Counted from the first letter of the stretch, positions 18,570-28,178 are shown. The stretch: 46,221 nt of DNA from Idiomarina aquatica (GCF_004362895.1 NZ_SNXI01000019.1:1-46221), one strand, 5' to 3'. The notes: generated from the sequence alone by a model not told the origin. Program-made: numbers and translations.

Positions 18570-19432
18570 GCGGCACGTAGCTGATTAACTCGTCCGGCGA
18601 GCCAGACGGCAAAAATAATGACAGCACCACCGATTAGCAGGCGACTGTAATCGGTGGTTTGTTGCCAAAATAGCACGTTGACGAGTATGCCCGCCGGGAT
18701 TAGGGCGTTATTCATGGTAGCAAGTTGGCCGGTATTAACTTGTTTGCTGGCAATGTTCCAGCCCAGGTAACCCAGCCCGGAGGCGACAACGCCAAGCCAT
18801 AGCAGGATGCCCCATTGCAGGGTAGACGAAGGCATTAGTTGGGCGTTGCCGAATAACGCAAAACCGATGGCAGCAACTACAGTGGCGCCAAAGAAAAACG
18901 CCGCAAATTGTTGTGTTTGGGCAAGTGCCGGGCCAGTTGGTAAACGTTTATAAGCAACCTGGCCTAAAGCAAAGCAGGCGTTGGCGGCCTGAATTAATAA
19001 AAAGCCGGTGACAAAATCGTCCGACAATGGTTGATAACGAATAACGGCTGCGCCAATAACAGAAATCGCAGCGGCCAGCCACCAAAGCAACGGCAGGTGG
19101 CGGCGATTTAAAATGAGTTCGTCGATGAGTGTGATGTAAAGCGGGGTGAAGATAGTGAACAACAACACCTCGGTGACGCTCAAATAGATAAACGCGTGGT
19201 ACAAAAATAGGTACATGGTGCCAATTTGTATTGCGCCAATAGCGGCTAACTTGGCCAGTTGTGCGGGCTGCGAGCGTAAACTGCGCCAGCGGAAAAATGG
19301 CAAAATGGTGAGCAGTGCCAGTGCCATACGCACCAGAACGACAAAATAGCCGTCAACCTGGCCGGCCAGATAGACGCCAATCAAAGAAAAACTGGCGGCC
19401 CAGAGTAAAGTGATCAGTATGAGAAGAGTCAT
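18566..19432 (-). CDS. EamA/DMT-family transporter
   Basis: Inner-membrane protein of 288 residues with about ten predicted membrane segments, arranged as two EamA repeats of five. The first segment starts at residue 2 (LLILITLLWAASFSLIGVYL) and the last ends near 283. The substrate cannot be read from the sequence; the family includes amino-acid and metabolite exporters. It is inserted in reverse orientation between atoB and mmsA. It is divergent from mmsA, with 79 bp between the two starts. The position suggests, but does not prove, a link to branched-chain amino acids or their acids. Confidence 0.9.
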   Translation of the reverse strand: MTLLILITLLWAASFSLIGVYLAGQVDGYFVVLVRMALALLTILPFFRWRSLRSQPAQLAKLAAIGAIQIGTMYLFLYHAFIYLSVTEVLLFTIFTPLYITLIDELILNRRHLPLLWWLAAAISVIGAAVIRYQPLSDDFVTGFLLIQAANACFALGQVAYKRLPTGPALAQTQQFAAFFFGATVVAAIGFALFGNAQLMPSSTLQWGILLWLGVVASGLGYLGWNIASKQVNTGQLATMNNALIPAGILVNVLFWQQTTDYSRLLIGGAVIIFAVWLAGRVNQLRAA

Positions 19433-19511
19433 GCGTGGCTCACCAAATTAAATTTAAATCGTCCGACGACGTGTCAATGGGCGATAAGATAACACAACAA
19501 GAAGGTGAATT

Positions 19512-21008
19512 ATGTCTAAGAAAGTGCCTCTGTATATCGACGGTGAATTTGTCGCGTCGAAGTCTGAACAGTGGATTCCGGTAACGAACCCGGCAACTCA
19601 GGAAGTTATTGCTGAAGCACCTTGCGCAACACAAAGCGAGATGGAAGCAGCGGTTGCCAGTGCCCGTGAAGCCTTCAAGACCTGGAAGGAAGTTGCGGTA
19701 TCTGAGCGAGCGCGGGTAATGATGCGTTATCAGGCACTGTTAAAAGAGCACCATGACGAAATTGCCGAAATCCTGGCGCAGGAAACAGGCAAAACCTTTG
19801 AAGATGCCAAGGGTGATGTATGGCGCGGTATCGAAGTCGTTGAGCATGCGGCTAACATCCCTTCGCTGATGATGGGCGAGACGGTTGAAAACGTCGCGCG
19901 TTCTATCGATTCATACAGCTACACACAACCGCTGGGCATTTGCGCCGGCATTACGCCGTTTAACTTCCCGGCAATGATCCCGTTGTGGATGTTCCCGGTC
20001 GCGATTGCGGCAGGTAATACCTTTATTCTTAAGCCGTCTGAGCAAGACCCGTTAACGCCAACCCGTCTGGTTGAGTTATTTGAACAAGCAGGAGCGCCTA
20101 AAGGCGTGCTGCAAGTCTTGCATGGTGGTAAAGATCAGGTTGACTTTATTCTCGACCATCCGGAAATTCGCGCACTGTCATTTGTCGGTTCGGTCCCGGT
20201 TGCTGAGTATATTTATCGTCGCGGCACCGAAAATGGCAAACGGGTACAGGCCTTTGCCGGCGCTAAAAATCACTGTGTCATTATGCCGGATGCGAATAAA
20301 CAGCAAGTAATTAATAACCTGGTGGGCTCGTCTGTAGGCGCTGCCGGTCAACGTTGCATGGCGATTTCGGTTGCGGTCTTTGTGGGCTCAGCGAAAGAGT
20401 GGATTCCGGAAGTGGCAGAAGCGATTGCGAAGGTTCGCCCGGGCGCCTGGAACGATGAAAACGCGGCCTATGGTCCGGTCATTAGTCCGCAAGCCAAAGA
20501 GCGCATCGAAAAAATCATTACCGAAGGCGAACAAGAAGGCGCCAAGCTACTGGTTGATGGGCGTAACTACGAAGTTGAAGGCTTACCTAAGGGTAACTGG
20601 GTTGGACCGACCGTATTCTCGGGTGTGACTCCGGATATGAATATTTATAAGACCGAAGTATTCGGCCCGGTACTGAGCATTACCGAAGTTGATACGCTGG
20701 AAGACGCACTGGAGATGGTTAATAACAATCCATACGGTAACGGCACCTCGATCTTTACCGCAAGCGGTGCCGCTGCGCGCAAATATCAGCACGAAGTCGA
20801 AGTGGGTCAGGTGGGTATCAACATTCCGATTCCGGTGCCACTGCCGTTCTTCTCGTTTACTGGCTGGAAGCGTTCATTCTTTGGCGATTTACATGCTTAC
20901 GGTAAACAAGCTGTGCGTTTTTACACCGAGACTAAAACAGTCACCGCGCGCTGGTTCGAAAGCGATATCGAAGCCACCGGTCCAAACATGTCGATCCACC
21001 TGAAGTAA
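19512..21008 (+). CDS. mmsA: Methylmalonate-semialdehyde dehydrogenase (CoA-acylating)
   Basis: Oxidises methylmalonate semialdehyde to propionyl-CoA with NAD+ and CoA, the last step of valine breakdown. The 498-residue ALDH-fold protein has the substrate-site Asn in [16 protein letters not shown] (Asn151) and the nucleophile Cys282 in [10 protein letters not shown]. The lack of the general-base Glu found in hydrolytic ALDHs (LSFVGS-type region followed by GAKNH) is typical of MMSDH. An SD (AAGGTG) precedes the ATG. First gene of a five-gene operon with gaps of 9-29 bp. Confidence 0.96.
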   Translation: MSKKVPLYIDGEFVASKSEQWIPVTNPATQEVIAEAPCATQSEMEAAVASAREAFKTWKEVAVSERARVMMRYQALLKEHHDEIAEILAQETGKTFEDAKGDVWRGIEVVEHAANIPSLMMGETVENVARSIDSYSYTQPLGICAGITPFNFPAMIPLWMFPVAIAAGNTFILKPSEQDPLTPTRLVELFEQAGAPKGVLQVLHGGKDQVDFILDHPEIRALSFVGSVPVAEYIYRRGTENGKRVQAFAGAKNHCVIMPDANKQQVINNLVGSSVGAAGQRCMAISVAVFVGSAKEWIPEVAEAIAKVRPGAWNDENAAYGPVISPQAKERIEKIITEGEQEGAKLLVDGRNYEVEGLPKGNWVGPTVFSGVTPDMNIYKTEVFGPVLSITEVDTLEDALEMVNNNPYGNGTSIFTASGAAARKYQHEVEVGQVGINIPIPVPLPFFSFTGWKRSFFGDLHAYGKQAVRFYTETKTVTARWFESDIEATGPNMSIHLK

Positions 21009-21021
21009 ACGGGGTATTGCG

Positions 21022-22179
21022 ATGAATTTTGAGTTAACCGAAGACCAACAAGCCTTTGTCGATACGGCAAAGGCATTTGCCGATAAAGAGCTGGCACCCT
21101 ATGCAGCACAGTGGGACGAGGAGTCTCACTTTCCCATAGAGGTGTTTAAAAAAGCCGGTGAAATGGGCTTTATGGGTATGTACACCCCGGAAGACGCCGG
21201 TGGTTTTGGCATGAGCCGACTGGATGCGGCGCTGATATTTGAACAGCTGGCCGGTGGGTGCACCGCGACCACGGCGATGATGACCATTCATAACATGGTC
21301 AGCTGGATGATTGGCTCGTTTGGTCAGTCAGAGGTTGTGGAGCAGTGGGTACCGGAATTGGTAACAGGCGAAAAACTCGGTTCTTATTGTTTGACCGAGC
21401 CGGGTTCAGGCTCTGATGCTGCCAGCCTGCGAACCAGTGCCAAAAAAGACGGCGACGAGTACGTCATCAACGGCTCTAAAATGTTTATCTCCGGTGCCGG
21501 CTCAACCGATGTGTTAGTGGTGATGGCACGTACCGGTGAAGACGGCCCCAAAGGTATTTCAGCGTTTGTGGTACCTGCTGATGCTGAGGGTATCAGCTAC
21601 GGCAAAAAAGAAGCGAAAATGGGCTGGAACGCCCAGCCAACACGTTTGGTCACTTTCGAAGATGTCCGTATTCCGGCAAAAAACTTGCTGGGCAGCGAAG
21701 GTGAAGGCTTTAAATTTGCCATGATGGGACTGGACGGTGGACGTATTAACATTGCCGTTTGTTCTGTTGGTACGGCGCAGGCGGCATTAAACACCGCTAA
21801 AGCGTACATGCAGGAACGCACCCAATTTGGTAAGCCGTTGGCGGCATTTCAGGCGCTGCAGTTTAAGTTAGCCGACATGGCGACTGAACTGGTGGCTGCA
21901 CGTCAAATGGTGCGTCTGGCAGCATCAAAAGTTGATAATAATGATGCCGATAAAACCACCTACTGTGCGATGGCCAAACAGTTTGCTACCGATGTTGGCT
22001 TTAAGGTGTGTAACGAAGCACTGCAATTGCACGGCGGCTACGGTTACATCAAAGAATATCCGTTAGAACGCCATGTGCGTGACGTGCGTGTACATCAAAT
22101 TCTCGAGGGCACTAACGAGGTGATGCGTCTAATCATTGGACGTCGTTTATTAGCCGACATCGACCGCGAAATTTTGTAA
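21022..22179 (+). CDS. Acyl-CoA dehydrogenase, probably isobutyryl-CoA dehydrogenase
   Basis: FAD enzyme of 385 residues, 13 bp after mmsA. The middle domain has CLTEPGSGSDAASL and KMFISGAGSTDV, and the C-terminus has LQLHGGYGYIKEYPLERHVRD. The catalytic glutamate is in QILEGTNEVMRLIIGR. The short- or branched-chain substrate is inferred from its place between mmsA and the 3-hydroxyisobutyryl-CoA hydrolase, giving isobutyryl-CoA to methacrylyl-CoA. 2-Methylbutyryl-CoA from isoleucine is an alternative substrate. Electrons would leave through ETF and the ETF-QO encoded at 4.5-6.2 kb. Confidence 0.92.
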   Translation: MNFELTEDQQAFVDTAKAFADKELAPYAAQWDEESHFPIEVFKKAGEMGFMGMYTPEDAGGFGMSRLDAALIFEQLAGGCTATTAMMTIHNMVSWMIGSFGQSEVVEQWVPELVTGEKLGSYCLTEPGSGSDAASLRTSAKKDGDEYVINGSKMFISGAGSTDVLVVMARTGEDGPKGISAFVVPADAEGISYGKKEAKMGWNAQPTRLVTFEDVRIPAKNLLGSEGEGFKFAMMGLDGGRINIAVCSVGTAQAALNTAKAYMQERTQFGKPLAAFQALQFKLADMATELVAARQMVRLAASKVDNNDADKTTYCAMAKQFATDVGFKVCNEALQLHGGYGYIKEYPLERHVRDVRVHQILEGTNEVMRLIIGRRLLADIDREIL

Positions 22180-22188
22180 GGAGTTTCC

Positions 22189-23325
22189 ATGCAAGACGTG
22201 GTATTGATCGAAGAAATCAACGCCGGTGAGAAAGTCATCGGCGTTGCCACATTAAATGCCGAAAAGTCACTTAATGCGCTGAGCCTGGCAATGGCCGAGA
22301 AATTGTTGCCCCAGTTAAAACAATGGGCTGACGATGATCGTGTCGCCTGTGTTTGGTTACAGGGCGCCGGCGAAAAAGCGTTCTGTGCCGGTGGTGACAT
22401 CGTCGCGATGTATAAAGCCATGCAGGCCGAGCCGGGTAAGTTAGTCAGCGAAGTTGAGAACTTTTTCACCCAGGAATATCAACTGGATTATGCCATCCAA
22501 ACCTTCCCTAAACCGCTAATTTGTTGGGCCGACGGGATTGTTATGGGCGGTGGTATGGGGCTGATGAATGGTGCCAGCCACCGCGTGGTTACCGATCGCT
22601 CTTTACTGGCGATGCCGGAAGTGACCATTGGTTTGTATCCGGACGTTGGAGCGACTTACTTTCTTAACCGCATGCCGCAGGGTTGTGGGTTATTTTTAGG
22701 TATGACCGGCGCCACCATGAATGCCAACGACGCGCTGTTTTTAAACCTTGCCGACCATTATCTGGGGCACAGCCATAAGCAAGCATTGCTGGAAAACCTG
22801 CAACAATTGCCGTGGGGTGACACAGGAGCCTTGAATAAACAAAAGGTAACCGACCTGCTCAACCAGATGGCCGCTGATGATGCGACGGACATGCCGGCCC
22901 CGCAGGTTGAACCAATGCATGCGCACATTAAGTCGCTGACTGCGGCTAACGACGTAACCGAGGTGGTCGCAGCAATTACAGCGGACACCACCGACGATAA
23001 ATGGTTGAGCCGCGCGCGCAAAAATTTGGCCAATGGCTGTCCAATGACAGCTCACATTGTCTGGAATCAGTTACAACAGGGGCGTGACTTGTCTTTACCG
23101 GATTGCTTCCGGTTAGAGTTGACCTTGTCATGTAACTGCGCTGTTCGGGGCGATTTTGCCGAGGGTATCCGGGCGTTGTTAATCGACAAAGACAAGAACC
23201 CACAGTGGCAACATGCATCAGTCGCTGACGTTGATGCAGAGGATGTTGATGCCTTTTTTATGCCGCCCTGGGGCGATCGCACACATCCGTTGGCTAAACT
23301 CGAACACGTGCTTGAATCTGAGTAA
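22189..23325 (+). CDS. 3-Hydroxyisobutyryl-CoA hydrolase
   Basis: Releases free 3-hydroxyisobutyrate from its CoA ester in valine catabolism. The 378 residues are too long for a plain hydratase and match the HIBCH (ECH_2) family. They show GAGEKAFCAGGDIVAMYKA, ADGIVMGGGMGLMNGASHRVV, the catalytic-site MPEVTIGLYPDVGATYFLNR and the C-terminal DFAEGIRALLIDKDKNPQW that distinguishes HIBCH. It is 9 bp after the acyl-CoA dehydrogenase. A separate methacrylyl-CoA hydratase gene, found between these two in related clusters, is absent here. Confidence 0.9.
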   Translation: MQDVVLIEEINAGEKVIGVATLNAEKSLNALSLAMAEKLLPQLKQWADDDRVACVWLQGAGEKAFCAGGDIVAMYKAMQAEPGKLVSEVENFFTQEYQLDYAIQTFPKPLICWADGIVMGGGMGLMNGASHRVVTDRSLLAMPEVTIGLYPDVGATYFLNRMPQGCGLFLGMTGATMNANDALFLNLADHYLGHSHKQALLENLQQLPWGDTGALNKQKVTDLLNQMAADDATDMPAPQVEPMHAHIKSLTAANDVTEVVAAITADTTDDKWLSRARKNLANGCPMTAHIVWNQLQQGRDLSLPDCFRLELTLSCNCAVRGDFAEGIRALLIDKDKNPQWQHASVADVDAEDVDAFFMPPWGDRTHPLAKLEHVLESE

Positions 23326-23354
23326 AGCAACAGTTTAAAAAAGGAGTGCCGAAC

Positions 23355-24251
23355 ATGGCAACCGTAGCGTTTATTGGATTAGGTAATATGGGTGGGCCGA
23401 TGGCGGCCAACCTGGCAAAAGCCGGACATCAGGTTAATGCCTTTGATTTGTCTGAAGCCGCCCTAAAAGCAGTGGAAGAAGCTGGCGCAAAAGCATTTAA
23501 CAGTGCGAAGGACGCAATTAACGGCGTTGAGTTTGTGGTGTCGATGTTACCGGCTGACCATCACGTAGAAGGTGTTTACCTTGGTGATGATGGCTTGGTT
23601 AATTATTTAACCAAAGACCAGTTGGTGATTGATTGCAGTACTATCTCGTCAGAAGCCGCCATGTTTGTTGGCGGTGAGCTGGAAAAAGCCGGCATTGCCT
23701 TTATCGATGCACCGGTTTCCGGCGGTGTTGGTGGTGCTAAGGCCGGTACCCTGACGTTTATTTGTGGCGGCACAGAAAGCAATGTTGACCGTGCTCGTGT
23801 AGTGCTGAACGACATGGGTAAAAACGTATTCCGGGCCGGCGATGTTGGTGCCGGACAGATTGCTAAGATCTGTAACAACATGCTGTTATCCGTACTCATG
23901 GTAGGGACCTCAGAAGCCCTGCAGTTGGGTAAAGCCAATGGTCTGGACCCAAAAGTTTTGTCAGAAATTATGCTACAAAGCTCGGGACGTAACTGGACGC
24001 TGGAAGTTTATAATCCTTGTCCCGGTGTTATGGAGAACGTGCCATCGAGTAATGACTATCAGGGCGGTTTCCTGGTTGACTTGATGGCCAAGGATCTTGG
24101 CTTAGCGCAGCAAACTGCGCTAAAAGTCGGTGCTGCAACGCCGATGGGCGCGTTAACGCGTAACCTCTACCATAGCTGGTCACAGCAGGGTCATGGCCGC
24201 CAGGACTTTTCCAGTATTTTCAATTACGTTCAGCCAGCGCCAAAAAAGTAG
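23355..24251 (+). CDS. mmsB: 3-Hydroxyisobutyrate dehydrogenase
   Basis: NAD-dependent oxidation of 3-hydroxyisobutyrate to methylmalonate semialdehyde, the substrate of MmsA. With the ATG at 23355 it has 298 residues. I prefer this start to the in-frame GTG at 23346 because that GTG overlaps the SD AAGGAG (23341-23346), which lies 8 bp before the ATG. The N-terminal Rossmann motif is GLGNMGGPMAANLAKAG. The substrate loop is DAPVSGGVGGAKAGTLTF, and the catalytic Lys lies in GAGQIAKICNNMLL. Confidence 0.95.
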   Translation: MATVAFIGLGNMGGPMAANLAKAGHQVNAFDLSEAALKAVEEAGAKAFNSAKDAINGVEFVVSMLPADHHVEGVYLGDDGLVNYLTKDQLVIDCSTISSEAAMFVGGELEKAGIAFIDAPVSGGVGGAKAGTLTFICGGTESNVDRARVVLNDMGKNVFRAGDVGAGQIAKICNNMLLSVLMVGTSEALQLGKANGLDPKVLSEIMLQSSGRNWTLEVYNPCPGVMENVPSSNDYQGGFLVDLMAKDLGLAQQTALKVGAATPMGALTRNLYHSWSQQGHGRQDFSSIFNYVQPAPKK

Positions 24252-24269
24252 TCAACAGGGGATTTATCT

Positions 24270-25034
24270 ATGCAAGTTAAAAACAGTGTGATCGTCATCA
24301 CCGGTGGAGCACAGGGGCTTGGCCTTGCCATGGCGGAAGACTTTGCTAAGCAGGGCGCCAAGCTCGCTCTTATCGACATTAACGGTGACGTATTAGGTGA
24401 TGCGCAGGAACAATGCGAAAAGCTCGGCGCCGCTAAAGTTGTTGGTTACGAAGTTGATATTACCGATGAAGAGTCAGTAGAAACGGTATTTGAGCAAATT
24501 CAGCAGGAATTTGATGGTATCGATGTACTGGTTAACAACGCTGGCTTGCTTCGCGACGGTCTGTTAATTAAATTTAAAGACGGCGAATTGAAGCAAAAAA
24601 TGCCATTGCAGCAGTTCCAGTCAGTGCTGGATGTCAACTTAACCGGTACCTTCTTGTGTGGTCGTGAAGCAGCTGCACAAATGGTAAAAGCCGGCAAAAA
24701 AGGCGTCATCATTAACATTTCCAGCGTTGCTCGTGCCGGTAACATCGGCCAGACCAACTATGCCGCAACTAAAGCCGGTGTGGTAGCGATGACAGTAACC
24801 TGGGCACGTGAACTCGGCCGTTATGGCATCCGTTGTGGCGCCATTGCACCGGGCTTTATCGAAACACCGATGACCGCCCAAATGAAACCCGAAGCGGTTG
24901 AACGAGCGTTATCTATGGTGCCGCTAAAACGTTGGGGTCAACCTAACGAAATCGCTCACAGCGCGCGTTATATTATCGAAAACGACTTCTTTAGTGGTCG
25001 TGTGGTCGAAATCGACGGCGGTGTGCGCTTGTAA
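24270..25034 (+). CDS. Short-chain dehydrogenase/reductase in the valine operon
   Basis: Classical SDR of 254 residues with the nucleotide motif TGGAQGLGLA (residues 10-19), NNAGLLRDG, and the catalytic Ser-Tyr-Lys in NISSVARAGNIGQTNYAATKAG. PGFIETPMT and VVEIDGGVRL complete the FabG-like pattern. An acidic residue after the second strand (ALIDING) suggests NAD(H) preference. As last gene of the mms operon it probably oxidises a 3-hydroxyacyl-CoA, for example from isoleucine, but the substrate is an inference. A terminator follows about 30 bp downstream. Confidence 0.85.
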   Translation: MQVKNSVIVITGGAQGLGLAMAEDFAKQGAKLALIDINGDVLGDAQEQCEKLGAAKVVGYEVDITDEESVETVFEQIQQEFDGIDVLVNNAGLLRDGLLIKFKDGELKQKMPLQQFQSVLDVNLTGTFLCGREAAAQMVKAGKKGVIINISSVARAGNIGQTNYAATKAGVVAMTVTWARELGRYGIRCGAIAPGFIETPMTAQMKPEAVERALSMVPLKRWGQPNEIAHSARYIIENDFFSGRVVEIDGGVRL

Positions 25035-25065
25035 GCACGATTTGTGTAAGCGATGCCATTAAAAG

Positions 25066-25123
25066 GCGTCTCTGTTATAGTGTCCGCATTCACTAGTGGC
25101 ACCATGACAGAGGCGCTTTTTTT
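25066..25123 (+). terminator. Terminator of the mms operon
   Basis: A 10-bp stem (GCGTCTCTGT at 66-75 with ACAGAGGCGC at 107-116, one G-T pair) encloses a 31-nt loop that can itself fold. Seven T residues follow directly. It ends the mmsA-to-SDR transcript ahead of gcvA. Confidence 0.85.
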
Positions 25124-25163
25124 ATGCACATGCGGTTAAAAACGATGAGGATAATAACTAACC

Positions 25164-26063
25164 ATGCGTAAGTTACCGCCATTAAACGCGCTAAAATCGT
25201 TTGAAGTCGCTGCCCGCCATTTAAGCTTTACTAAAGCGGCGGAAGAACTGTTTGTGACTCAGGCGGCTGTCAGTCATCAGGTCAAAGCGCTGGAGGATTT
25301 TTTACAGCTCAAACTTTTTATCCGCCGTAACCGCTCGTTGTTGTTGACCGAAGAAGGGCAGGCCTATTACCTGCAGTTACGGGATATTTTTGAGCAATTA
25401 GTACAGGCGACCGATAAACTTCGCTTAGTTTCTGAGCGTGGCGCTCTGACCGTTTCGGTACCGCCCAGCTTTGCCATCTTATGGTTTGTACCGCGACTCA
25501 GTAGTTTCCGCGAAGAACACCCTGATATGGATATCCGCATTAAGGCAGTTGACGAAATCACCGGCTCACTGACTGATGACGTCGACGTTGCTATTTACTA
25601 CGGCGATGGGCGCTGGCCACATGTTAAAAGTTACCGCTTACACAAAGAATATTTGTGGCCCGTTTGCTCGCCGCTGTTGATCGAACGCGCAGGTATTGAG
25701 CAGCCCGAAGACCTCCTGAAGCAGCCCTTATTGCATGACGAAACCCGTAATGCCTGGAAAGACTGGTTCGAAATGGTCGGTATTGATCAGTACCGCGGTG
25801 ATAATGGTCCGGTTTTTAGTCACTCCAGCCTGGCTTTGCAAGCCGCAGTGCACGGGCAGGGGATTGCATTGGCTAACAATGTGCTGGCCAAGCCCGAAAT
25901 TGACAGCGGCCATTTAGTCAGAGTTTTTCCGCAAGCCCTGCAGCGTAATAAAGCCTTTTATTTGGTATGTCGTGACAATCAGGCAGAAGTGGGTAAAATC
26001 GCGACCTTCCGGCAGTGGATACTGGACTTAGTAGAAAAAGAAGAGCAAGAGTTTAGCGAATGA
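25164..26063 (+). CDS. gcvA: LysR-family regulator, GcvA-like
   Basis: The 299 residues carry an N-terminal winged HTH with the GcvA hallmark RKLPPLNALKSFEVAARHLS and the recognition helix QAAVSHQVKALE. The periplasmic-binding-like effector domain spans about 90-290. In E. coli GcvA controls the glycine cleavage operon. The orthology call rests on the N-terminus and on ygdD and rlmM downstream, the same order as in enterobacteria. GcvA-like paralogues are common, so target genes remain uncertain. The stop overlaps the next start (ATGA). Confidence 0.85.
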   Translation: MRKLPPLNALKSFEVAARHLSFTKAAEELFVTQAAVSHQVKALEDFLQLKLFIRRNRSLLLTEEGQAYYLQLRDIFEQLVQATDKLRLVSERGALTVSVPPSFAILWFVPRLSSFREEHPDMDIRIKAVDEITGSLTDDVDVAIYYGDGRWPHVKSYRLHKEYLWPVCSPLLIERAGIEQPEDLLKQPLLHDETRNAWKDWFEMVGIDQYRGDNGPVFSHSSLALQAAVHGQGIALANNVLAKPEIDSGHLVRVFPQALQRNKAFYLVCRDNQAEVGKIATFRQWILDLVEKEEQEFSE

Positions 26064-26686
26064 GTTTAAGTCAGCAGGTACACTACCAGCAGCAAAATTT
26101 AGCTGGTCGGCAACGGATCGTTTTTTTGCATGGCTCCGGCGGCGGGCCCGATACCGCATTTATGAATTACTTTGCGGATAACTGCGTTGCCGCAGGTTAC
26201 GAAGTGGTGCGCCCGGACTTCCCTTACTGGCAAAAAGTTCGCGAAACAGGCAAACCGCGCCCGCCAAATAAAATGCCGGTATTGGTCGATGCGATTGCCG
26301 AGCTGCTTAACACCTTGCAGCAAGACAATAAGCCGCTGGTATTGATGGGTAAATCGTTAGGCAGTCGGGTTATGTTACGCTTGGCCGAACAGCATAAACC
26401 GCACGCATTGGTGGCACTGGGCTTTCCTTTTAATCCGCCATCAAAGCCGCAAAATTCGCGCCTAGAGGAACTATCCATGGCGCAGGCTCCGGGGCTAATT
26501 TTGCAAGGTACGCGTGACCCCTTTAGTAAACCATTGCGGCAACAACCCTTTAATTTACCGGCAAACTGGCAGCTGCAGTGGTTGGAAGGCGCCGACCATG
26601 GCTTTGCAGCCACTAAAGCAAAATCGGCCCAGACACCGCTTATCTGGCAACAAGCCGCCGATGCCATACGAGGATTTATTGCATGA
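26060..26686 (+). CDS. Alpha/beta hydrolase (KANL3/TEX30-like)
   Basis: Small predicted hydrolase of 208 residues. FLHGSGGGPDTAFM gives the oxyanion loop, MGKSLGSR the nucleophile elbow (Ser99), and GTRDPF and GADHGF the acid and His positions. The first motif and the short length match the KANL3/TEX30-type alpha/beta hydrolases. The substrate is unknown. It overlaps gcvA and ygdD by 4 bp on each side, so it is translated as part of that unit, although it is not part of the enterobacterial gcvA-ygdD pair. Confidence 0.85.
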   Translation: MSLSQQVHYQQQNLAGRQRIVFLHGSGGGPDTAFMNYFADNCVAAGYEVVRPDFPYWQKVRETGKPRPPNKMPVLVDAIAELLNTLQQDNKPLVLMGKSLGSRVMLRLAEQHKPHALVALGFPFNPPSKPQNSRLEELSMAQAPGLILQGTRDPFSKPLRQQPFNLPANWQLQWLEGADHGFAATKAKSAQTPLIWQQAADAIRGFIA

Positions 26687-27063
26687 GCCAATTATTTTTG
26701 ATTATTGCTGCGTTGTTAGGCGCGACAGGCGTTATGCTGGGCGCATTTGCCGCCCACGGACTGCGCGGCAGACTACCCGAGAACTTATTTAATGCGTTTG
26801 AAACGGGCGTAACCTATCAATCTTACCATGCGCTGGCTCTTATCGCGCTGGCGTTATGGTTAAAACAAACCAGCTCGCCATGGTTAGTTGCCAGCGGTTA
26901 CCTGTGGCTGGCCGGGGTTGTATTATTTAGCGGCAGCCTTTATGCATTAGCACTGACCGGTATTAAATGGTTTGGCCCCATAACCCCTATCGGTGGGGTG
27001 TTGTTTATTTTAGGTTGGCTCGCTTTGCTAGTCGGCGCAGTAAAATTAGGAGCAGTGAGTTAA
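26683..27063 (+). CDS. ygdD: DUF423 membrane protein YgdD
   Basis: Inner-membrane protein of 126 residues with four hydrophobic segments (about 2-20, 44-63, 68-90 and 97-120). GATGVMLGAFAAHGLRGRLPE and FETGVTYQSYHALAL are the family signature. Function is unknown. It sits between gcvA and rlmM as in E. coli, overlapping the hydrolase by 4 bp and directly abutting rlmM. Confidence 0.92.
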   Translation: MSQLFLIIAALLGATGVMLGAFAAHGLRGRLPENLFNAFETGVTYQSYHALALIALALWLKQTSSPWLVASGYLWLAGVVLFSGSLYALALTGIKWFGPITPIGGVLFILGWLALLVGAVKLGAVS

Positions 27064-28149
27064 ATGAGTGGCATTATTTTATTGTGTCGGGCAGGTTTTG
27101 AAAGCGACTGTGCGGCAGAAATACAGGATAAAGCAACCGAGCTGGGTATTTACGGCTATTGTCAGACCCAGCCTGATCAGGCTTACGTAACCTATCACTG
27201 TCAAGCCGAAGAAGCTGATCACATTGCCCGCAAACTGGCATTAAAAGAGCTGGTATTTGCCCGCGAAATGTTTGTACTGTTGAGCGCAATCAAACTCGCC
27301 GGCGTCGAAGATCGCGCCAGTGCGGTATTAGAGGCGTTGTTACCACACCAGGAGAGCTTTGCCCTGGCCGGCGATTTACGGGTCGAAACACCGGACACCA
27401 ACGAAGCCAATCAACTCTCTAAGTTTTGTCGAAAATTCTCGGTACCGCTACGCCAAACGCTGCGCAAAGCCGAATTGCTAAGTAACAAGCCACTGGCTAA
27501 ACGCCCCTTACTGCACGTGATGTTTGTTAACTCGGCACACGCATTAACGGGTTATTCATACAGTTATAATCAAACCCCACATGTTGGTGGTATCCTGCGC
27601 TTAAAAATGCCCAAAGACGGGCCGAGTCGTTCAACCTTAAAACTCGATGAAGCATTTCAGGTTTTTGTCCCCGAACACGAACGCGACAAGCGCATTCAAG
27701 CCGGTATGAAAGCCGTGGACTTAGGCGCCGCTCCCGGTGGCTGGACTTATCAATTAGTGCGCCGTGACATGATGGTTCAAGCCGTCGATAATGGCCCCAT
27801 GGCGGATTCCCTGATGGAAACCGGGCAGGTTCAACACATCAAAGAGGATGGCTTCAAATTCCGGCCTAAGCGCAAAAATATCAATTGGTTAGTCTGCGAT
27901 ATGGTCGAGAAACCCGCACGAGTTGGCGAGCTAATGACAAGCTGGTTACTGGAAGGCGATTGTCAGGAAGCAATTTTTAACCTGAAACTTCCAATGCGCC
28001 AACGCTACGCCGCGGTTAAAGAGTACCTGGCACAAATTACCGAGCAACTACAAACGCACGGAACCAAGCCCTTCGAGATACAGGCCAAACATTTGTACCA
28101 CGATCGCGAGGAAATCACGGTTCACTTACGTTGGTTGCCTAAATCCTAA
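27064..28149 (+). CDS. rlmM: 23S rRNA 2'-O-methyltransferase (C2498)
   Basis: SAM-dependent ribose methylation of cytidine 2498 in 23S rRNA. The 361 residues combine an N-terminal THUMP-type RNA-binding part (about 1-170) and a Rossmann methyltransferase with motif I VDLGAAPGGWTYQLVRR (around residue 220), WLVCDMVEKP and NLKLPM. The last gives the second Lys of the K-D-K-E-type catalytic set. It starts immediately after the ygdD stop, and a large structured repeat follows. Confidence 0.96.
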   Translation: MSGIILLCRAGFESDCAAEIQDKATELGIYGYCQTQPDQAYVTYHCQAEEADHIARKLALKELVFAREMFVLLSAIKLAGVEDRASAVLEALLPHQESFALAGDLRVETPDTNEANQLSKFCRKFSVPLRQTLRKAELLSNKPLAKRPLLHVMFVNSAHALTGYSYSYNQTPHVGGILRLKMPKDGPSRSTLKLDEAFQVFVPEHERDKRIQAGMKAVDLGAAPGGWTYQLVRRDMMVQAVDNGPMADSLMETGQVQHIKEDGFKFRPKRKNINWLVCDMVEKPARVGELMTSWLLEGDCQEAIFNLKLPMRQRYAAVKEYLAQITEQLQTHGTKPFEIQAKHLYHDREEITVHLRWLPKS

Positions 28150-28178
28150 ATATAGCATGCGCTTGAAAACCATAAGCG

